Shown here one piece after another: positions 9,605 through 19,250 of a DNA stretch of 64,000 nucleotides. Origin of the DNA: Marinomonas ushuaiensis DSM 15871 (GTDB lineage: Bacteria; Pseudomonadota; Gammaproteobacteria; Pseudomonadales; Marinomonadaceae); the NCBI RefSeq assembly GCF_000521805.1, contig NZ_JAMB01000009.1, positions 97,609-161,608 on the forward strand. The letters run 5' to 3'. Under the pieces are notes generated by a model. That model searched no databases. It was not told where the DNA came from and saw only the letters and a program-made list of their open reading frames with translations. The translations under genes and the position numbers were made by a program. Position 1 is the stretch's first letter. Each line of letters begins with the position of its first letter.

Positions 9605-10459
9605 ATGTTTGCATTAGCTGGTGTGCTAGTGGTTATCATCAGTGTTGTGGTTGGGTATTTAGCATCTCATGGTAATATGTTGGTGTTATGGCAGCCGTTT
9701 GAGGTGCTGATTATTTGTGGTTCTGCATTGGGTGCCTTTATGGTGGCTAATCCGTTAATCGTTCAAAAGAAAGTGTTTACTATGTTGCCTCAGGTTTTTT
9801 CTGGGAGTCGACATAATAAAAATTTTTACCTGCAGCTGCTGGGGTTGATTTATTGCCTTTTTCAAAAAAGTCGTCAAGATGGTTTTCTTTCTATTGAAGA
9901 CGATATCGAATCCCCTTTTACCAGTGAGCTATTCAACCGTTTTCCTGCAGTCGTTCGAGATTATGAAGTGGTTGATTTTCTTACCGATAACTATCGAATT
10001 TTCACTCTGACGGGGCTTCCTGCCTATGAAATCGACGCTATTATGGATAATGAAATTGAGCAAATTCAAGAAGAGCTTGTTGCCCCTAGTCATGCTTTAA
10101 CTCGTGTGGCTGAAGGGTTGCCTGGATTTGGTATTGTTGCTGCAGTTCTTGGTATTGTTATTACTATGGGATCCATTGGTGGTCCATTAGAAGAGATTGG
10201 AGCGCATGTAGCAGCGGCTTTAGTTGGGACTTTTCTGGGTATCTTTTTTGGCTATGGCTTTGTTGGTCCTGCTGCTTCTCATCTAGAAACCTTAGGAACA
10301 CATGAGCTAAAAGCGTATTTGTGTATTAAAGCCAGCATAAACTCGGTTGTATCTGGGTATGCGCCAGCTGTGGCTGCTGAAACCGGGCGTAAATTGCTTC
10401 CACCGGAAATGCGTCCAAGTTTTGTCGAATTGTCTAATGAACTTAAGCAGTATCGCTAG
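9605..10459 (+). CDS. motA: Flagellar motor stator protein MotA
   Basis: MotA forms with MotB the ion-conducting stator that drives flagellar rotation. The 284-residue protein has four membrane segments (about 1-20, 30-50, 172-192, 200-222) and a large cytoplasmic loop between the second and third. The conserved prolines are at Pro173 (GLPGFG) and Pro222 (FVGP), the same numbers as in E. coli MotA. The open frame begins at 9533, but the ATG at 9605 follows a strong AAGGAAGAG site and gives the family N-terminus MFALAGVLVV. The pair is isolated from other flagellar genes, as in Pseudomonas. Confidence 0.94.
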   Translation: MFALAGVLVVIISVVVGYLASHGNMLVLWQPFEVLIICGSALGAFMVANPLIVQKKVFTMLPQVFSGSRHNKNFYLQLLGLIYCLFQKSRQDGFLSIEDDIESPFTSELFNRFPAVVRDYEVVDFLTDNYRIFTLTGLPAYEIDAIMDNEIEQIQEELVAPSHALTRVAEGLPGFGIVAAVLGIVITMGSIGGPLEEIGAHVAAALVGTFLGIFFGYGFVGPAASHLETLGTHELKAYLCIKASINSVVSGYAPAVAAETGRKLLPPEMRPSFVELSNELKQYR

Positions 10460-10492
10460 TATGAGCTCACGCCAGATTATGGGAGGTGTTTG

Positions 10493-11392
10493 ATGGCTAA
10501 CGGCTTAGTTATTCGACGGGTTAAAAAAATTAAAAAGGGCGGTCATCACGGTGGTGCTTGGAAAATAGCTTTGGCCGATTTTGCTTTAGCTATGATGGCG
10601 TTTTTTTTGGTTCTTTGGTTGTTGAGTGTGGCTTCTCCTGAGGAGTTGGCTAGTGTCGAGGGATATTTTCAAGATCCTATAGGGCAGTCAACTGCAGGCT
10701 ATAGTGCTAATCCTATTGATTTGGGAGGGAGTCCTGCAAAAAGTGCAGAGAAAAAGTTGGATTTACAGTTACCAGAGGCGGGTAGCATTGATGTGCAGTT
10801 GATAGAAAATCGACGAGGTAGTGGCTCAGAAACATCAGACTCAACAAGTTTGAATGATGTTGTGCTTGAGCAAATGGAAAAAATGAATATCACTCTTTCT
10901 GAAGAGAAAAATCTACGTATCGAAATTACACCTTTAGGTGTTCGTATTACCTTGTTAGACGATCCAAATAAGCCGATGTTTGAGCGTGGCAGTGCTCGAA
11001 TGATGCCTGATATCGAACACACCTTGCTTGCGATGTCACCGATCTTCAATAGCATAACAAATCCAATTGTTATTACTGGGCACACGGATTCATCTAAGTT
11101 TGACGATCCAAATCAATTGGATAATTGGGATTTGTCTGCTCTGAGGGCAAATGCCGCTCGTCGTATATTGGAGGAAGGTGGTGTTGTAAGTGATAGGGTT
11201 GCACAGGTGATTGGTTTGTCTGACACAGTTCCTTATAATCGGATTGATAGAAATGGTCCTGAAAATCGACGGATCAGCATTACTTTATTAACAGATAAAG
11301 CTTATAAAGAAATGCTAGAGCGTAATCGTCGAAATTTTGGTGTTCCAATGCGTCAATCTGATGTGAAATTGACGCCGGAAACGACATTTTAA
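10493..11392 (+). CDS. motB: Flagellar motor stator protein MotB
   Basis: MotB anchors the stator to peptidoglycan and carries the ion-binding aspartate, here Asp29 in the single membrane segment ALADFALAMMAFFLVLWLL. A periplasmic linker follows, then an OmpA-like peptidoglycan-binding domain (about residues 160-285) with ITGHTDSS and NWDLSALRANAARRIL. The ATG at 10493 sits behind GGGAGGTG. The gene is 33 bases after motA. Its stop overlaps the stop of the convergent rsgA by a few bases. Confidence 0.95.
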   Translation: MANGLVIRRVKKIKKGGHHGGAWKIALADFALAMMAFFLVLWLLSVASPEELASVEGYFQDPIGQSTAGYSANPIDLGGSPAKSAEKKLDLQLPEAGSIDVQLIENRRGSGSETSDSTSLNDVVLEQMEKMNITLSEEKNLRIEITPLGVRITLLDDPNKPMFERGSARMMPDIEHTLLAMSPIFNSITNPIVITGHTDSSKFDDPNQLDNWDLSALRANAARRILEEGGVVSDRVAQVIGLSDTVPYNRIDRNGPENRRISITLLTDKAYKEMLERNRRNFGVPMRQSDVKLTPETTF

Positions 11393-12423
11393 AAAGCTTG
11401 GTTTTCTCTAATTGAGTGTTTGATTCTTAAGAAACTCTGGAAACGGTGTTGAGTTATCTCACCTTTTTCTAGGGCTTCAAGAATGGCGCATCCTGGCTCT
11501 TTTTCATGGGCGCAGTCTCTGAATCGGCAGTAGCCAATATGAGGGCGAAATTCTATAAAGCCATTCATTAGTTCATCTTCTGATATATGCCACAAACCAA
11601 ATTCACGTATTCCAGGTGAGTCTATAAGATCTCCACCTTTTGGCATGTGAAATAAACGTGCTGTGGTTGTAGTATGAACACCTTTCTTTCTCTTTTGTGA
11701 TAGTTCACCAACTGTGATGTCTATGTCAGGGAGAAGGGTTCCGATAAGGGATGATTTCCCTACGCCTGACTGTCCAACAAAAACACTGGTTTTATCTTGT
11801 AAAAAAGAATAAAGAGACTCCATGCCTTCTTGGTGTTTAATAGAAGTTCGAATGATTTTGTAATTCAAATCTTCGTACGTCTTTAGAAGTTCATTGAGAT
11901 CTGATTGATTGCTTTCGTCTATTAAGTCACACTTATTTAATAATATAACCGGTGGGATTCCAACGGTTTCAGCGGCAACTAGATAACGGTCGATTAAATT
12001 GGCGTGAGCAACAGGTTCGGCTGCAATGACGACAATAATGTGATCTATATTGGCGGCGACAGGCTTTATTCTGCCATGCATGTCTGGGCGAGACAGTGAC
12101 GTGTTTCTTGGGGTTGTTGCGACAACAACGCCACCTTCGTTTTGTTTTGGACGCCAAACAACTTTGTCGCCCGTTACTAATTGGCCTAAGTTAGCGCGTA
12201 GGTTACAGCGTGTGGAAACACCGATAAATGGTTCTTGCGTACCTTCGACCTCAACTTGGGTGCCAAAATGAGAGATGATGATGCCTTCTGTTTCAGGGCC
12301 GAGGTCTGATGATTGAAGAAGTTCTTCAGCGACATCGCCTCGTTTTTGTGTGCGTTCTACACGCTCTTTTTGAATTCGTTCAATTCGCCAAGTTTGTTGT
12401 TTGGTAAGTTTTCGCTTCGACAT
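11389..12423 (-). CDS. rsgA: Small ribosomal subunit biogenesis GTPase RsgA
   Basis: RsgA is a circularly permuted GTPase that checks late 30S subunit assembly. The permuted order is visible: G4 NKCD (163-166) comes before the G1 loop GQSGVGKSS (217-225) and G3 DSPGIREF. An N-terminal OB-fold precedes them. The C-terminal zinc cluster is CRFRDCAHEKEPGC. The 344-residue length is normal. It is divergent from orn, and the 73-base gap must hold both promoters. Confidence 0.96.
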   Translation of the reverse strand: MSKRKLTKQQTWRIERIQKERVERTQKRGDVAEELLQSSDLGPETEGIIISHFGTQVEVEGTQEPFIGVSTRCNLRANLGQLVTGDKVVWRPKQNEGGVVVATTPRNTSLSRPDMHGRIKPVAANIDHIIVVIAAEPVAHANLIDRYLVAAETVGIPPVILLNKCDLIDESNQSDLNELLKTYEDLNYKIIRTSIKHQEGMESLYSFLQDKTSVFVGQSGVGKSSLIGTLLPDIDITVGELSQKRKKGVHTTTTARLFHMPKGGDLIDSPGIREFGLWHISEDELMNGFIEFRPHIGYCRFRDCAHEKEPGCAILEALEKGEITQHRFQSFLRIKHSIRENQAF

Positions 12424-12496
12424 TAGATTCGTCTGGTCATATAGTAAGGCGCATAGAGTATAATGCTTGGCATTGATAATAAAGGATTTGGAAGAT

Positions 12497-13063
12497 ATGA
12501 GTTTAAATGAAGAGAATTTAGTGTGGATCGATCTGGAAATGACAGGGTTAGATCCAGAAACAGATACGATTATTGAAATCGCGACGGTTGTAACGGATAA
12601 GCACCTTAACGTGTTGGTGAAAGGTCCTAGCTTTGCTGTGCATCAAGAAAAATCGGTGATGGATGCAATGGATGAGTGGTGTACGCAGCACCATGGTGAT
12701 TCTGGTTTGACGGCAAGGGTTTTGTCTTCGACGATCAGTATGGAGCAAGCAGAAAGGGAGACGATTGAGTTTTTGTCTCAGTATGTGCCCGCTGGTGTTT
12801 CGCCAATATGTGGTAATAGTGTCGGTCAAGATCGCCGTTTTTTGTATCGCTATATGCCGAATCTAGAGCGTTATTTCCATTATCGCTATCTTGATGTAAG
12901 TACCGTGAAAGAGTTGGCGAAACGTTGGAAGCCAGAAGCGTTGGACGGTTTTCAAAAGTCAGGAGCGCATTTGGCGATGGATGATATTTTAGAATCTATT
13001 GGTGAGCTTAAGCATTACCGTCGTACTATGTTTGGTCTAGATGATAAAAGTTTGAGTGAATGA
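12497..13063 (+). CDS. orn: Oligoribonuclease
   Basis: This DEDDh exoribonuclease degrades two- to five-nucleotide RNAs and linear pGpG from c-di-GMP turnover. The motifs [14 protein letters not shown] (Asp12, Glu14), [12 protein letters not shown] and [14 protein letters not shown] are complete. The open frame begins at 12467, but the ATG at 12497, behind GGAAG, gives the normal 188 residues. The rsgA-orn pairing is conserved in gammaproteobacteria. Confidence 0.96.
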   Translation: MSLNEENLVWIDLEMTGLDPETDTIIEIATVVTDKHLNVLVKGPSFAVHQEKSVMDAMDEWCTQHHGDSGLTARVLSSTISMEQAERETIEFLSQYVPAGVSPICGNSVGQDRRFLYRYMPNLERYFHYRYLDVSTVKELAKRWKPEALDGFQKSGAHLAMDDILESIGELKHYRRTMFGLDDKSLSE

Positions 13064-13181
13064 AGCGGTAAGCTAAAAAAGGTTAGGTACGAAATTTAGG
13101 TGAAAGAGTAGGCGCCTTTAACGTTTTGTATCAGTTAGGTGTTTATGTAGTTTGTACTTATGTGTTGGGTGTTGTTGATTT

Positions 13182-13931
13182 TTAGATGAGAGCGGAAGCG
13201 CCATCCCAAATAAGTTTTGTACCTGTTAAAAACAGAAAAAAGTACATGTATTTGAAGAAGGATTCAGTTGGAATTTTATAATGTAACCAAGCGCCTAGCT
13301 GTACTCCTGCATAAGCAAGAGGGGTGAAACAGAGAGACAGTACAATGTTTGATGCATTTAGTTGTCCAAGCATGCCGTATGGGATGAGTTTGACGTAGTT
13401 GATGGCTGCAAAAATAACAGCTGCGGTGGCAACGTATTGGGTTTTGTCTAAATTGGTTCTAAGTAAGTAGACGCTCATTGGTGGTCCGCCAGCGTGAGCA
13501 ATAAAGCTTGTGAAGCCTCCAAGAGCACACCAAAGCTTGCCTATTATTGAGTTGAGTGGTTTTAATTGAGATATTTTATTTTTCTTCGGCCATGAATTAA
13601 TAGTAAAACCAACGGCAATTATACCAACGACAATTTTTAACCATTCTACCGAAAACCATGATGCAGTTAATCCACCGACAATAATGCCTATTATAGCGGC
13701 CGGAATACATTTTATAAGTTGCTCTGTATTCCATTTTTTCCAGAACTTTTGAACGGTGAAAATGTCCATAACGCAAAGTATTGGAAGCATAATTGCTGCG
13801 GCAAGAGTAGGCGAAGTCTGGAGTGAAATAAAGGGCACAGCGATAACGCCAAATGCGCCGGAAAAACCACCTTTTGATACGCCAGTTATAAAGACAGCAA
13901 TACTAATGAGAGAGATAAGTAACCAGTCCAT
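13182..13931 (-). CDS. TauE/SafE (TSUP) family membrane permease
   Basis: The 249-residue hydrophobic protein has about eight membrane segments and the two-repeat plan of the TSUP family, with signature parts GVSKGGFSGAFGVIAVP near the N-terminus and LGGFTSFIAHAGGPPMSVYLL in the second half. Family members export sulfite, sulfonate-derived or other organic anions; the substrate cannot be told here. It lies alone on the minus strand between orn and tsaE, where E. coli and Pseudomonas carry queG and nnr. That position suggests a local insertion or replacement. Confidence 0.88.
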   Translation of the reverse strand: MDWLLISLISIAVFITGVSKGGFSGAFGVIAVPFISLQTSPTLAAAIMLPILCVMDIFTVQKFWKKWNTEQLIKCIPAAIIGIIVGGLTASWFSVEWLKIVVGIIAVGFTINSWPKKNKISQLKPLNSIIGKLWCALGGFTSFIAHAGGPPMSVYLLRTNLDKTQYVATAAVIFAAINYVKLIPYGMLGQLNASNIVLSLCFTPLAYAGVQLGAWLHYKIPTESFFKYMYFFLFLTGTKLIWDGASALI

Positions 13932-14080
13932 AAGAACTCTTTATTTAAAATTATTGTTTTGATTAGTAAAATAGATATTTTTGATTATGAGCTATCTAGT
14001 CTTAATTCAAAAGGTTTCTGTATTAGAATTGTTTGAATGTTTATTTTGCTCTGTTTGAGTGAAAAAAGGGTAAAGATATA

Positions 14081-14551
14081 ATGCAAATAGAAAAAGAAGT
14101 TTACGGTGAAGAGGCAATGGAAAAGTTGGGAGAAGCTTTTTCGTCTTCATTGCGTGACGGTGGTGTTGTCTATCTTGAAGGCGATTTGGGAATGGGGAAA
14201 ACCACTTTAGTAAGAGGTGTTCTGCGTGGCCTAGAATATCAAGGGCCAGTTAAGAGTCCAACTTATACGATTGTTGAGCCTTATGAATTGGATGCTTTGG
14301 AGGTGTTTCATTTTGATTTATATCGTGTAACGGATCCTGAAGAGTTAGAGTATATGGGGATCCGTGACTACTTTAATGATGGTGGCTTGTGTTTGATTGA
14401 GTGGGCTGAAATGGGTGAAGGCGTGCTCGCAGAAGCAGACGTTATTGTCTCCTTGAGCTTAATAAATCAAGGTCGACATGTCTCATTAGAAGCGAAAACC
14501 CCAAAAGGTAATGATATTCTAAATGCTGCGCGAGGTGCTATAGCGTCTTGA
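14081..14551 (+). CDS. tsaE: tRNA threonylcarbamoyladenosine biosynthesis ATPase TsaE
   Basis: TsaE is the ATPase that works with TsaB and TsaD to make t6A37 in tRNAs reading ANN codons. Its Walker A loop is GDLGMGKTTL (about residues 36-45), followed by SPTYTIVEPYE and HFDLYR. The length of 156 is typical. It opens a long same-strand run reaching purA. Since the tRNA-Thr genes at the window end read ACA codons, they are expected substrates of t6A formation. Confidence 0.94.
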   Translation: MQIEKEVYGEEAMEKLGEAFSSSLRDGGVVYLEGDLGMGKTTLVRGVLRGLEYQGPVKSPTYTIVEPYELDALEVFHFDLYRVTDPEELEYMGIRDYFNDGGLCLIEWAEMGEGVLAEADVIVSLSLINQGRHVSLEAKTPKGNDILNAARGAIAS

Positions 14552-14637
14552 TGTATAGAGGTCTTTACTATAAGTAAGATTGAGATCCACTTAATCAGCA
14601 GTTATAGTGGAGTACATATACTAGCTAGCTGTCTGAT

Positions 14638-15966
14638 ATGCATACTAAATTTCGTAATAATCTTTTTATTTTTCTTGGTTTTATTTTATTTTTTGTACCT
14701 TTAAGTGCGTTTTCTGCAGAGGTTCGAGATATTCGTGTTGCTCAGCAAGAAGGCGTGACGCGTCTTGTTTTTGAGCTTTCTGAAACAGCAGAACATCGCC
14801 TTTTTCCTCTTTCAAATCCTGATCGTATTGTGTTGGATTTAGGTGGTGTGGATCTAAGTAATTCAGTTGTTAACGGGTTATCTGCTATATCTTCCGGTGT
14901 TTTGATGCGAGTCCGTTATGCCAAGCGAGATAATGGTGTGCGTTTCGTTTTAGACTTGTCTCAAGCTGCAAAAGCCAAAAGTACGGTTTTATCTTCGAAT
15001 GGCACCTATGGGCCGCGTATTTTAATTGAGCTTGAATATGGAGATCGAAAACCAGCAACGGTTGTCAAAAGCTTGGCGAATTTATCCAAAGAGAAGCGCG
15101 ACATAGTGATTGTTATTGATCCAGGTCATGGGGGGAAAGATCCGGGTGCTTTAGGTCAATACAGTGTTCGAGAGAAAGATATTGTTCTATCTATCGCTAA
15201 AGAGTTGGCAAGTCGTATTAGTGCGGTTGATGGTTTCAAGGCGGTGTTGACGCGATCAACGGATGTGTATCTTAAGTTGCGAGATCGATCCAAAGTAGCT
15301 CGTGAGGCAAATGCTGATTTGATGATCTCTGTGCATGCGGACGCATTTACAAAAGCCAGTGCAAGTGGCGCTTCTGTTTGGGCGCTATCGTTAAGCGGAA
15401 AAAGCTCTGAAATGGGGCGTTGGCTAGCAAGTCAGGAGAATTCTGCTGATTTGGTTGGTGGTATTTCGTTAGATGATAAGGATCAATTGTTGGCAGAAGT
15501 TTTGTTGGATATGTCTATGAATTCGACGATTCAAATGAGCTTGAATGTCGGCGAAAGTGTTTTGGGGCAAATGCGAGGTGTTGCAAAACTGCATAAAAAC
15601 AGTGTTCAGCAAGCTGGTTTTGTGGTGTTGAAATCCCCAGATATTCCTTCTATTTTGATTGAGACGGGTTTTGTTTCAAATAAGATAGAGGCAAAGAATT
15701 TGTCTAGTAGAAATTACAGAGTGAAGTTGGCAGCTTCAATATCAAAAGGTGTTATTGAATATTTTACTAAAAATGCACCCGATGGAACCTTAGTCGCTTG
15801 GAAGCAAAACAGTCACTCTGATTATATTTATACAGTTGGGAAAGGTGATACCTTATCTGAAATTGCTCGGCGCAACCAAGTCTCACTTGGTGTATTGCGT
15901 CAAGCGAACAGTCTCAAAAATGATGTTATATGGATAGGTCAAAAACTGGTTATTCCTGCCGGATAA
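14638..15966 (+). CDS. amiB: Periplasmic N-acetylmuramoyl-L-alanine amidase with AMIN and LysM domains
   Basis: The enzyme splits septal peptidoglycan by removing stem peptides from MurNAc. A signal peptide ends near SAFSAEV (about residue 27). An AMIN targeting domain spans about 28-135. The Amidase_3 domain has the zinc ligands His164 (DPGHGGKDPGA), Glu179 and His233 (SVHADAF), and the catalytic Glu in ILIETGFVSN. A LysM domain closes the protein (YTVGKGDTLSEIA). E. coli AmiB lacks this LysM, but Pseudomonas AmiB has one. The ribosome-binding site is weak, and the gene lies 86 bases after tsaE. Confidence 0.94.
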   Translation: MHTKFRNNLFIFLGFILFFVPLSAFSAEVRDIRVAQQEGVTRLVFELSETAEHRLFPLSNPDRIVLDLGGVDLSNSVVNGLSAISSGVLMRVRYAKRDNGVRFVLDLSQAAKAKSTVLSSNGTYGPRILIELEYGDRKPATVVKSLANLSKEKRDIVIVIDPGHGGKDPGALGQYSVREKDIVLSIAKELASRISAVDGFKAVLTRSTDVYLKLRDRSKVAREANADLMISVHADAFTKASASGASVWALSLSGKSSEMGRWLASQENSADLVGGISLDDKDQLLAEVLLDMSMNSTIQMSLNVGESVLGQMRGVAKLHKNSVQQAGFVVLKSPDIPSILIETGFVSNKIEAKNLSSRNYRVKLAASISKGVIEYFTKNAPDGTLVAWKQNSHSDYIYTVGKGDTLSEIARRNQVSLGVLRQANSLKNDVIWIGQKLVIPAG

Positions 15967-16020
15967 AATCCAATTTTATTTCTAACTGACGGTTAGAGGT
16001 ATTTCTATTGAAGGTCTTTC

Positions 16021-17946
16021 ATGCAAAGAATAAATCTTTTATCACCACGTTTAGCTAACCAAATTGCTGCAGGTGAGGTGGTTGAACGACCAGCTTCTGT
16101 AGTGAAGGAGTTACTTGAAAATAGTTTGGATGCGGGTGCTTCACAGCTTGATATTGATGTTGAGCAGGGTGGTGTCCGCCGTATCAAAATTCGAGATAAT
16201 GGTACTGGAATCGTCAAAGATGACTTGTCTTTGGCTTTAAGTCGCCATGCAACCAGTAAAATCATTACATTGGATGATTTGGAGGCGGTTCGTACTTTAG
16301 GTTTTCGTGGTGAGGCTCTGGCAAGTATCAGTTCTGTTTCCAGGATGCATTTGACTTCTCAGGCGGAAGATGAAACGGAGGCTTGGCGTGTTGAGGCTGA
16401 AGGTAAAGATATGGCAGCGGCGATTCGCCCAGCTTCGCATCCGCAAGGCACAACAATTGATGTGCGAGATTTGTTTTTCAATACACCCGCGCGTCGTAAG
16501 TTTTTGCGTACAGAAAAGACTGAATTTACTCATCTTGAAGAGGTGGTGAAGCGACTGGCGTTGAGTCGTTATGAAACAGGCTTTCGGTTGAGTCATAATG
16601 GCAAACAAGTATATGACCTTCGTCCTGTAACCGATCAGCTTCATGCTGAGCATAGACTTGCGACCTTGTTGGGTAAAAAATTCATTGAAAATTCTTTGAC
16701 GCTTGATGTTGAGGCTGCTGGGTTGCGTTTATGGGGGTGGATTGGTTTGCCAACATTTTCCCGTTCTCAGGCGGATCTTCAGTACTTCTTTGTGAATGGT
16801 CGAGTTGTTAAGGATAAACTGGTAGCTCATGCGGTTCGTCAGGCTTATCGTGATGTTTTGTATAATGGTCGTCACCCTACCTTTGTTTTGTACCTTGAAT
16901 TGGATCCTTCCACTGTTGATGTGAACGTACATCCGACTAAGCATGAAGTTCGCTTTCGTGATGGTCGTTTGGTGCATGATTTCTTATTTAGCCGAATACA
17001 TAAAGCCATTGCAGATGTTCGACCTGAATCTGACGGTGCTCCAACAGGTGTGCAGAATGACAGTTTATCGAGTGTATCTGCACTTAACGAGTCACAGATA
17101 AAAGAGCAGTCCGCTTTACCATTATCAAATCATCCCGCTTCAAATAGTATGGATTGGATGCGAACAACGCAAAGCTCTCCAGCCTTGAATGAGGTTCATA
17201 GTCAACTTGATGGGATGCGTCAACTTTCTGATTATGCGCAAGGTTATGCTTCTAATGCTGAAGTGGTTGACCCTGAAACCGGTGAAATAAAGGAATCTAC
17301 TTCTCTGCGTTCTTTGGGAAATGATAATGCTTTGTATGTTCAAGAAGTGGGCTATCAGGCGGTTCCACCATTGGGTTTTGCTGTAGCTCAATTGCATGGG
17401 GTGTATATACTTTCTGAAAGTGAGCAGGGGCTTATTTTGGTAGATATGCATGCGGCTCATGAGCGTATTGTTTACGAGAGAATGAAAACGGCTTTTTATC
17501 AAAAAAACATTTCATCTCAGCCTTTGCTAGTGCCAATCAATGTTGCTGTGTCACAAAGTGAGGCGGATTTGGTTGAAGAAAGTAGTGCTGTCTTTGAGTC
17601 GTTTGGTTTTCGCGTAGAGCGGACTGGGTTAGAAAGCGTCATGGTCCGCGAAGTGCCTGTTATTTTGATTCGTGGTGATGTTGAAGGGCTTGTTCGTGAT
17701 GTGATTAGTGATTTAGCCGCCAATGGTATATCTGATCTTATAGAATCTCGTGCTAACGAGTTGATGGCTTCTATGGCGTGTCATGGCGCTATTCGTGCTA
17801 ATCGTAAACTAACGATTTCAGAAATGAACAGTCTACTTCGAGATATGGAAATAACAGAGCGAAGTGGGCAGTGTAACCATGGTCGACCAACTTGGGCGCA
17901 TTTAAGTATGTCTGATTTGGATAAACTCTTTTTGAGAGGGCGATAA
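16021..17946 (+). CDS. mutL: DNA mismatch repair protein MutL, predicted endonuclease-active type
   Basis: MutL couples mismatch recognition by MutS to strand excision. The GHKL ATPase half carries [20 protein letters not shown] and [15 protein letters not shown], then a linker of about 110 residues. The C-terminal domain holds [12 protein letters not shown] (475-486), which fits the metal-binding endonuclease motif DQHA(X)2E(X)4E apart from Q to M, together with [12 protein letters not shown] and [10 protein letters not shown]. coli MutL, which relies on MutH, lacks this motif; Pseudomonas-type MutL has it. One base separates it from miaA. Confidence 0.95.
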   Translation: MQRINLLSPRLANQIAAGEVVERPASVVKELLENSLDAGASQLDIDVEQGGVRRIKIRDNGTGIVKDDLSLALSRHATSKIITLDDLEAVRTLGFRGEALASISSVSRMHLTSQAEDETEAWRVEAEGKDMAAAIRPASHPQGTTIDVRDLFFNTPARRKFLRTEKTEFTHLEEVVKRLALSRYETGFRLSHNGKQVYDLRPVTDQLHAEHRLATLLGKKFIENSLTLDVEAAGLRLWGWIGLPTFSRSQADLQYFFVNGRVVKDKLVAHAVRQAYRDVLYNGRHPTFVLYLELDPSTVDVNVHPTKHEVRFRDGRLVHDFLFSRIHKAIADVRPESDGAPTGVQNDSLSSVSALNESQIKEQSALPLSNHPASNSMDWMRTTQSSPALNEVHSQLDGMRQLSDYAQGYASNAEVVDPETGEIKESTSLRSLGNDNALYVQEVGYQAVPPLGFAVAQLHGVYILSESEQGLILVDMHAAHERIVYERMKTAFYQKNISSQPLLVPINVAVSQSEADLVEESSAVFESFGFRVERTGLESVMVREVPVILIRGDVEGLVRDVISDLAANGISDLIESRANELMASMACHGAIRANRKLTISEMNSLLRDMEITERSGQCNHGRPTWAHLSMSDLDKLFLRGR

Positions 17947-17947
17947 G

Positions 17948-18880
17948 ATGACAAAACCATATGTTGTTTGTTTGATGGGTCCGACAGCCTCAGGGAAAAC
18001 AGGATTAGCAGTAGAATTGGCTGAAAATCATAATTTCGAAATTATCAGTGTGGATTCTGCTTTGGTATACAAAGGGATGGACATTGGGACGGCAAAGCCG
18101 GATGCCGCTTTACTGGCAAGAGCACCTCATAGGCTGATTGATATTATTGATCCGCTCGAATCTTATTCGGCTGCGGATTTTGTAACAGATGCTGTAGAGC
18201 AAGCACAAGAGATTTTATCAAAAGATAAAACGCCTCTTTTGGTTGGCGGTACTATGATGTACTTCAATGCTTTGCAGAAGGGCTTGGCTGAGATGCCAAA
18301 TGCTAATTTGGCATTGCGTGCTGAGATTGAGCAGGAGGCTTTGATTAAAGGGTGGGCGGCTTTACATGAAGAGTTGCAAAAAATTGACCCTGATGCGGCT
18401 TTACGCATCCATCCTAATGATCCTCAACGATTGCAAAGGGCGCTTGAGGTTTATCGTTTAACGGGAAAATCCATGACTCAGCTTTGGTCTGAGCAGAGCA
18501 GTGTTTCTTTGCCTTTTGATATGATTAATATGGCAGTGATGCCGCAAGAAAGAAGTGTTCTTCATGAACGTATTGAACAGCGTTTCTATGAAATGATGGA
18601 GCAAGGCTTTTTGGCAGAAGTTGAAGGTCTTTATCATCGCGGTGATTTGTCAGTTGATATGCCGTCTATGCGTTGTGTCGGTTATAGGCAGTTGTGGCAG
18701 TATTTAAATGGTGATGATTTGCTAGAAGATGCTATCTTTAAAGGCATCGTAGCTTCTCGTCAGTTAGCCAAAAGGCAGCTTACTTGGCTGAGAGGGTGGG
18801 AAGAACTGATGGTTTTTGATAGTTTATCGAAAGATCTTGTGCCTGAGGCCTTGAATTATATAGAAAGCAGGATTATATAG
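17948..18880 (+). CDS. miaA: tRNA dimethylallyltransferase
   Basis: MiaA adds a dimethylallyl group to A37 of tRNAs reading UNN codons. The P-loop GPTASGKTG is at residues 11-19, followed by [44 protein letters not shown] and [12 protein letters not shown]. The length of 310 is normal. It starts one base after mutL, so the two are probably co-translated, and it precedes hfq as in E. coli and Pseudomonas. Confidence 0.96.
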   Translation: MTKPYVVCLMGPTASGKTGLAVELAENHNFEIISVDSALVYKGMDIGTAKPDAALLARAPHRLIDIIDPLESYSAADFVTDAVEQAQEILSKDKTPLLVGGTMMYFNALQKGLAEMPNANLALRAEIEQEALIKGWAALHEELQKIDPDAALRIHPNDPQRLQRALEVYRLTGKSMTQLWSEQSSVSLPFDMINMAVMPQERSVLHERIEQRFYEMMEQGFLAEVEGLYHRGDLSVDMPSMRCVGYRQLWQYLNGDDLLEDAIFKGIVASRQLAKRQLTWLRGWEELMVFDSLSKDLVPEALNYIESRII

Positions 18881-18917
18881 GGGAAATGGATAAAAATTTG
18901 GTGTAGTATCTACAAGA

Positions 18918-18945
18918 TTGTTTTATCAATATTTAATTTTATATT
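18918..18945 (+). promoter_or_regulatory. Possible hfq promoter
   Basis: TTGTTT (18918-18923) and TATATT (18940-18945) are 16 bases apart and lie 24 bases before the hfq start. The AT-rich context makes chance matches likely. Confidence 0.33.
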
Positions 18946-18969
18946 TATCGCTTGCTTAAGGAGATTCCA

Positions 18970-19215
18970 ATGTCAAAAGGGCAATCATTACAAGACCCTT
19001 ATCTAAATATTCTACGTAAAGAAAGAGTGCCTGTGTCTATCTTTCTTGTTAATGGAATTAAACTTCAAGGACAAATTGAATCATTTGATCAATTCGTGAT
19101 TCTTTTGAAAAATACAGTAAGTCAAATGGTATACAAACATGCTATTTCTACTGTTGTCCCTTCTCGCACAATTAATGTGCCTGCTCCTGAACAGCAAGCA
19201 AACGAAGCTGAATAG
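18970..19215 (+). CDS. hfq: RNA-binding chaperone Hfq
   Basis: Hfq is a hexameric Sm-like ring that pairs small RNAs with mRNAs. The Sm1 segment [19 protein letters not shown] and the Sm2 segment [13 protein letters not shown] are intact. With 81 residues, it has the short C-terminal tail of Pseudomonas-like proteins rather than the long one of E. coli. The ATG at 18970 follows AAGGAG; the open frame reaches back to 18952 without a better start. It lies 35 bases before hflX. Confidence 0.97.
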   Translation: MSKGQSLQDPYLNILRKERVPVSIFLVNGIKLQGQIESFDQFVILLKNTVSQMVYKHAISTVVPSRTINVPAPEQQANEAE

Positions 19216-19250
19216 TTTGCCTCTGATATGGCAAGCTGAGGAATATTCTA

